44,852 nt of DNA from JADKBO01 sp037968395 (GTDB lineage Bacteria; Bacteroidota; Bacteroidia; Chitinophagales; Saprospiraceae), in the NCBI GenBank assembly GCA_037968395.1, contig JBBKVK010000278.1:1-44852 (forward strand), written 5' to 3'. The notes below the pieces were generated by a model. That model was not told the DNA's origin. It saw only the letters and a program-made list of their open reading frames with translations, and searched no databases. Shown here piece after piece: positions 41,641-44,852 of this stretch (position 1 is its first letter; every line of letters starts with the position of its first letter). Both the position numbers and the translations under genes were made by a program.

Positions 41641-41671
41641 CAAATATAGTACATTTTTATTATCTATACAA
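41641..41671 (-). promoter_or_regulatory. primary-sigma promoter of the rimP-nusA-infB operon
   Basis: On the minus strand: TTG (41671-41669), 20 bases, TATATTTG (41648-41641), an exact fit to the Bacteroidota consensus. Transcription should start near 41636, giving a leader of about 60 bases before rimP. Confidence 0.7.
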
Positions 41672-41767
41672 CTATTATCACCTTTCTCTATATTGTTTGT
41701 ATATCTTGTTTTATGTATTGACTTTTTATTAATATAATTGTGTTTTATTTGTGAAAAATATGAGCTA

Positions 41768-42982
41768 TTGAAAATACTACACACCGCAGATTGGCATATA
41801 GGAAAACAACTATATAGGCATTCTTTAGATGAAGAATTGAGTTTTTTCTTTGGCTGGATGATCGATTATATAAAAAATGAGAATGTTGATATATTACTCG
41901 TTTCAGGAGACATATTTGATCTGGCTAATCCTTCACATCATAGTCGAAAAATGTATTATGATGTATTAAAATCTCTGATAGGATTAAGCGTCAAAGTAGT
42001 CATTACTGGTGGTAATCATGATTCTATAACCAACCTTGAGGCATCTTCCGAATTATTGGCATTACTAGACATTAAGGTTGTTGGCGGTGTACCCGAAAAG
42101 CCTGAAGAGTATATTTTTAAATATGATATTGATGATGAAGAGATCATTGTTGTCGCTCTACCATATATTAGAGATAAGGATATTAGGAAAGGGGATGGGG
42201 TAATAGCAGATAGTGATCGGATCAAAGCTATACAGGATGGGATAGTCGCTCTTTACCAAAAAGCCAAAGAGGATGTATTGATAATGTATGGAGAAAAAGA
42301 ACCTACAATTGCTATGGGGCACCTATATCTACAAAGTGCAAAAACTTCTGAAAGTGAACGTGAAATTCAAATAGGAAACTTGGCTGGGGTAGAATCTACA
42401 GAACTCTCAAAATTGTTTGATTATGTGGCTCTCGGACACATCCACAGACCTCAAAGCTTCGCCGATGGTAGAATAAGATATTCTGGATCGCCAGTCTCTT
42501 TGAGTTTTTCGGAACGAAAGGATGAAAAACAAATAGTGATTATTGAAGTAAAAGAAGGGGAGTGCTCCACGCAAATAGTCCATTTGCCTAGGTTTAGAGA
42601 ATTAATCAAAATCTCTGGATCGCTTCAAGAAGTAAAGGAAGGTCTGAGAACTGTTAAAAATGATAAGCCTTTGGTTCCTTACATAGAAATTGAAGTCAAA
42701 GAAACCAATTATAGTATTCCATTGATTGAAGAAACTCGTAATTTTATCGCCAGTCAATCTTCGGATCAATTTATAATAGTAAAGGATAGAATTAGTTTTG
42801 ATAAATCACCAAGAAGCCTAGCTGAGACAGCTCCAAGTCTAGAAATAGGAGATATTAAACCAATAGATGTATTCAATAAAAAAATCGCAGAAGAAGGTGT
42901 TTTAGGCGGCCAAAGAGAAGAATTGAAACTTTGCTTTTATGAATTGCTAGAGCAGGCTTACGCAGATGAAGATACAGTTTAA
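41768..42982 (+). CDS. sbcD: SbcD-type nuclease subunit
   Basis: A 404-residue Mre11/SbcD phosphoesterase. Metal-binding motifs run in order: HTADWHIG at the N-terminus, SGDIFDLANPS, GGNHDS, AMGHLYL and ALGHIHRPQ, all intact. The cap domain follows to the end. With the SbcC ATPase it cleaves hairpins and DNA ends during replication. The start should be the TTG at 41768, which gives the universal KILHTADWHIG beginning; a further ten upstream codons (from a TTG at 41738) are out of family. Normally sbcC follows directly, but the next 600 bases are gene-free, so sbcC must be elsewhere or absent. It is divergent to rimP. Confidence 0.93.
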   Translation: MKILHTADWHIGKQLYRHSLDEELSFFFGWMIDYIKNENVDILLVSGDIFDLANPSHHSRKMYYDVLKSLIGLSVKVVITGGNHDSITNLEASSELLALLDIKVVGGVPEKPEEYIFKYDIDDEEIIVVALPYIRDKDIRKGDGVIADSDRIKAIQDGIVALYQKAKEDVLIMYGEKEPTIAMGHLYLQSAKTSESEREIQIGNLAGVESTELSKLFDYVALGHIHRPQSFADGRIRYSGSPVSLSFSERKDEKQIVIIEVKEGECSTQIVHLPRFRELIKISGSLQEVKEGLRTVKNDKPLVPYIEIEVKETNYSIPLIEETRNFIASQSSDQFIIVKDRISFDKSPRSLAETAPSLEIGDIKPIDVFNKKIAEEGVLGGQREELKLCFYELLEQAYADEDTV

Positions 42983-43579
42983 TTATTCTTATTTTTTAAC
43001 TAAAGTTTCGCACTATACCAAGTGTTTATTTCTGACATTCTTTGTTTAGCCCCTACGCCTAGTTTATAGGGTCTTCGACTTCTTTGTTTAATTGTTTAGC
43101 TTAATGAGATTGTATGTCACCTATTGTCATTTTAGCTTTGCTTCCCTTTAGGGTTAAGGCAGGCAAAGCTGTTAACCTCTTCCTCTGTCGCTAAGACCAA
43201 CAAGTCCGTAGTAAAACGGAGGAACTGGTGAGGTTAGCGGATTGTTTGGAGCATTAACTCTAACCGCTTCAAAAATTATCAATTATCAACTGTCAATTAT
43301 CAATTTTTCCAATTTTTCCAATCTCTCCAATCTTTCTTGAGTCTTCGACCGCTTGTTTAAACGTTTATAATTGCTGTTATGCATTTAACTATTGACCAAA
43401 AGAATTTTTATGCTAGGAAAGCAAATAAACAACCAAAGGCCTAAACTTGCCGTAGGCTAATAAACTAATAAATAACTACTCATTACGTGGTTTTTGTTCG
43501 TCTACGATTTTATTATAATAAAAAAAGACTGGAACAGTTTTGTCTGCCCAGTCATTTTAATTATGAAGTAGTTTTGACT
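42983..43579. repeat. long gene-free region of inverted and direct repeats
   Basis: No gene was found in nearly 600 bases. 43134-43170 has perfect arms AGCTTTGC and GCAAAGCT. 43171-43238 has nested arms GTTAACCTC / GAGGTTAGC (eight of nine pairs), TTCCTC / GAGGAA and an inner TCCGT / ACGGA hairpin. GTCTTCGAC occurs at 43071 and 43341, each followed by a TTGTTTAA-type word. 43273-43335 is simple repeat built from AATTATCA and CCAATTTTT units. The structure could be a mobile repeat (MITE- or REP-like) or a structured RNA. Confidence 0.5.
43520..43553 (-). terminator. Rho-independent terminator of the DUF697 gene
   Basis: On the minus strand GACTGG and CCAGTC (43553-43548 and 43532-43527), with an inner CAG/CTG extension, are followed by a T tract (43526-43520). 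It lies 27 bases beyond the stop codon. Confidence 0.8.
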
Positions 43580-44206
43580 CTATGCGTTGATTATTTTTTT
43601 CTTTAGATTCTCAAACTCTTTGTCAGTTATGATACCCTCTTTCTTTAAAGCACCAAGTTCTTTTAATTTAGAAAGCACATTAGTATTTTCAATGGATTCG
43701 ACCTCTATATCTTCGATGGTAGTCTTTTTATCAGTTTTAGCTGCTTGAGCTTCTTTTTTGATGTCTTCTACTACTTCCTTGCCTTTTTCAAACTTTTCAT
43801 CATAGTATTTTTTCAATCTAGAAGGATCGAAATCTAAGAAAGTACCTCCAGTTTCGAAATGCTTTTGGAATACTTCTCCCAAAGCATAAGTTGACGCTCC
43901 TGATAATACTGCCATGGTTATACCTCCCAAAATTGAACCAATACCGGGGATGAACTTTAAAGCTCTCTTACCCATACTCGCCATTGCAGATCCTGTCAAC
44001 GCAGTGACAATTGCCTTGCCTTCCGTTTCTTTATAATCTAAACCATATACCCTGGCCAATTGCTTGATCATGTCTAATTGAATAGCAGTCACGGCTAACA
44101 TATCTATAAATGGAATTGGTATCGCACCACCTCCCATTGACCAAATAATATGGTTTTTTATTATAGAGGATGACTCTTGTGCTTTGTTGATGTTATTTTC
44201 ACTCAT
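43580..44206 (-). CDS. DUF697 membrane-associated protein with C-terminal SHOCT domain
   Basis: A 208-residue protein. Residues about 15-115 form a DUF697-like domain: SSIIKNHIIWSMGGGAIPIPFIDMLAVTAIQLDMIKQLARVYG, then glycine-rich hydrophobic helices (KFIPGIGSILGGITMAVLSGASTYALG). A charged linker follows (about 130-175). The last 33 residues (LSKLKELGALKKEGIITDKEFENLKKKI) are a clear SHOCT domain, a short module found at the ends of many bacterial membrane proteins. DUF697 members are poorly understood and are often found with GTPases or tellurite-resistance proteins, neither of which is nearby. It is a single-gene unit with its own terminator. Confidence 0.8.
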   Translation of the reverse strand: MSENNINKAQESSSIIKNHIIWSMGGGAIPIPFIDMLAVTAIQLDMIKQLARVYGLDYKETEGKAIVTALTGSAMASMGKRALKFIPGIGSILGGITMAVLSGASTYALGEVFQKHFETGGTFLDFDPSRLKKYYDEKFEKGKEVVEDIKKEAQAAKTDKKTTIEDIEVESIENTNVLSKLKELGALKKEGIITDKEFENLKKKIINA

Positions 44207-44651
44207 ATCGTGTTTTTTGTTTTTATAATGAGTTTTACGGTTCGTTTGGTTCCACAGTTACAAAGTAATCGATCAAATATGAGTTTTATTCGATAAAATG
44301 GGGGATCTATCACTTAAAAGTAATGCTATAATAGAATTATATATACTGATTCAAAATATTCCAATACCCTTCTTCATGTATTTTTCACATAGTAATATTT
44401 TGATATGATGACCAATCCGGTGGATATCAGATTCATATACTATGAATATTAACTATTATAAACGATATATAATATGTCTATTTAGTATAAAAATTAGGAT
44501 TTGTTCTGCGGGGGGGGTATTATTGCAACGATAAATATAAGACAACGTTATCTCGATCGATCAAACTACGCTAGATTTTAAATTCTATCCGAATAAGGAT
44601 CATCACTAAGATGATTCTTGATTTTTATTTAACTTTAACATTTAATAAATT
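44207..44651. other. gene-free stretch with G tract and hairpin
   Basis: No gene was found. An uninterrupted run of eight G lies at 44510-44517, striking in AT-rich sequence. A ten-pair hairpin (AAGGATCATC 44595-44604, GATGATTCTT 44610-44619, one G-T pair) is followed by GATTTTTATTT, which resembles a plus-strand terminator or leader attenuator 32 bases before the next gene. Confidence 0.45.
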
Positions 44652-44789
44652 ATGAAAAAGATTAAAACATCCTTCATTTGTTTACTATTATTATCCTTCA
44701 TTATATCTTGCTCTAAGGATAATAAAATAGTAGATAATATATCAGGAGACCATACCATCCAAACTAGATCATCAAATAATAATTTATGA
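44652..44789 (+). CDS. small lipoprotein
   Basis: A 45-residue frame with a basic start (KKIKTSF), a strong hydrophobic core and a lipobox (FIISC, Cys20), then a polar tail rich in Ser, Asp and Asn. This composition fits a very short lipoprotein or entericidin-like peptide, though no family is recognised. Its TGA stop overlaps the next ATG by four bases (ATGA). A hairpin lies 32 bases upstream. Confidence 0.6.
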   Translation: MKKIKTSFICLLLLSFIISCSKDNKIVDNISGDHTIQTRSSNNNL

Positions 44790-44852
44790 AAAAGATTCTT
44801 TTGGTGGGAACTTTAGCTTTAGTTACATATGGAACTTATCTAATACTAATAA
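44786..44852 (+). CDS. start of a gene cut by the window end
   Basis: The ATG overlaps the stop of the small lipoprotein, and the frame stays open for 22 codons to the window edge. The beginning (KKILLVGTLALVTYGTYLI) is hydrophobic and could be a signal peptide or a membrane helix. Nothing more can be said without downstream sequence. Confidence 0.5.
   Translation, partial: MKKILLVGTLALVTYGTYLILI

Noticed and set aside
43273..43335. Possible CRISPR-like array of AATTATCA units
   Set aside because: The units are short and irregular, with no constant repeat of 24 or more bases, no spacers of even length and no cas genes.
44526..44555. GCAAC followed by GTTAT as another ECF promoter
   Set aside because: The spacing and second box differ from the two matched elements, so it cannot be grouped with them.

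Overview
The window is AT-rich bacterial DNA, densely packed with genes, and almost certainly from the phylum Bacteroidota. Several things support this: C-terminal type IX secretion (T9SS) sorting domains on three proteins, many short-signal lipoproteins, a TonB C-terminal domain protein, DUF3822 next to rsmD, futalosine-route menaquinone synthesis (MqnE), very weak Shine-Dalgarno sequences, and promoters of the TTG-N19/20-TAnnTTTG type. The eight-repeat secreted protein and general style suggest Saprospiria or a relative, but that is inference. No rRNA, tRNA, CRISPR array, insertion sequence or intact prophage was seen.

Layout. 1-482 has no gene. 483-6378 holds an Omp28-like thioredoxin-fold lipoprotein, an ECF sigma factor overlapping a four-helix membrane protein, a GNAT acetyltransferase, a cholesterol-oxidase-like GMC oxidoreductase and an alpha/beta hydrolase. 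6627-9498 is a self-contained ECF sigma regulon: sigma factor, a predicted anti-sigma protein with an inner-membrane helix, coiled coil and C-terminal outer-membrane-type beta-barrel, and a lipoprotein built from a duplicated Cys-bounded 74-residue unit. Its two transcription units carry nearly identical upstream elements (GGCAACC-N18-CAAGTAT). 9657-13816 holds a CrtO-like membrane protein, a diverged YrdC/Sua5 protein, a beta-propeller lipoprotein and a secreted GH53 galactanase. 14140-20496 holds pyrR-pyrB, a giant eight-repeat T9SS protein, a double retropepsin-like protease and mqnE. 20609-23483 (minus) holds envelope peptidases (M28, M23).

23723-32198 is housekeeping: alaS-DUF2628, then phoH-osmC-aroA-tonB-like, then a putative pilin-like/DUF3822/rsmD operon. 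32195-34458 (minus) is a chromate-efflux plus arsenite-methyltransferase module. 34755-35891 is another T9SS protein. 36117-41575 (minus) is the rimP-nusA-infB operon with a TIGR02757 gene behind it, preceded by a leader with a terminator-like hairpin. sbcD lies divergent to it, without sbcC. 42983-43579 is a long gene-free stretch full of inverted repeats and short direct repeats. The window ends with a DUF697/SHOCT protein and a pair of small overlapping genes, the last cut by the window edge.

The best candidate for an undescribed system is the 6.6-9.4 kb sigma/barrel-anti-sigma/lipoprotein module: a sigma factor apparently controlling its own operon and a downstream lipoprotein, with an anti-sigma protein whose domain order could place one chain in both membranes. 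The next most interesting items are the attenuator-like hairpin in the nusA leader and the structured repeat region at 43.1-43.3 kb.
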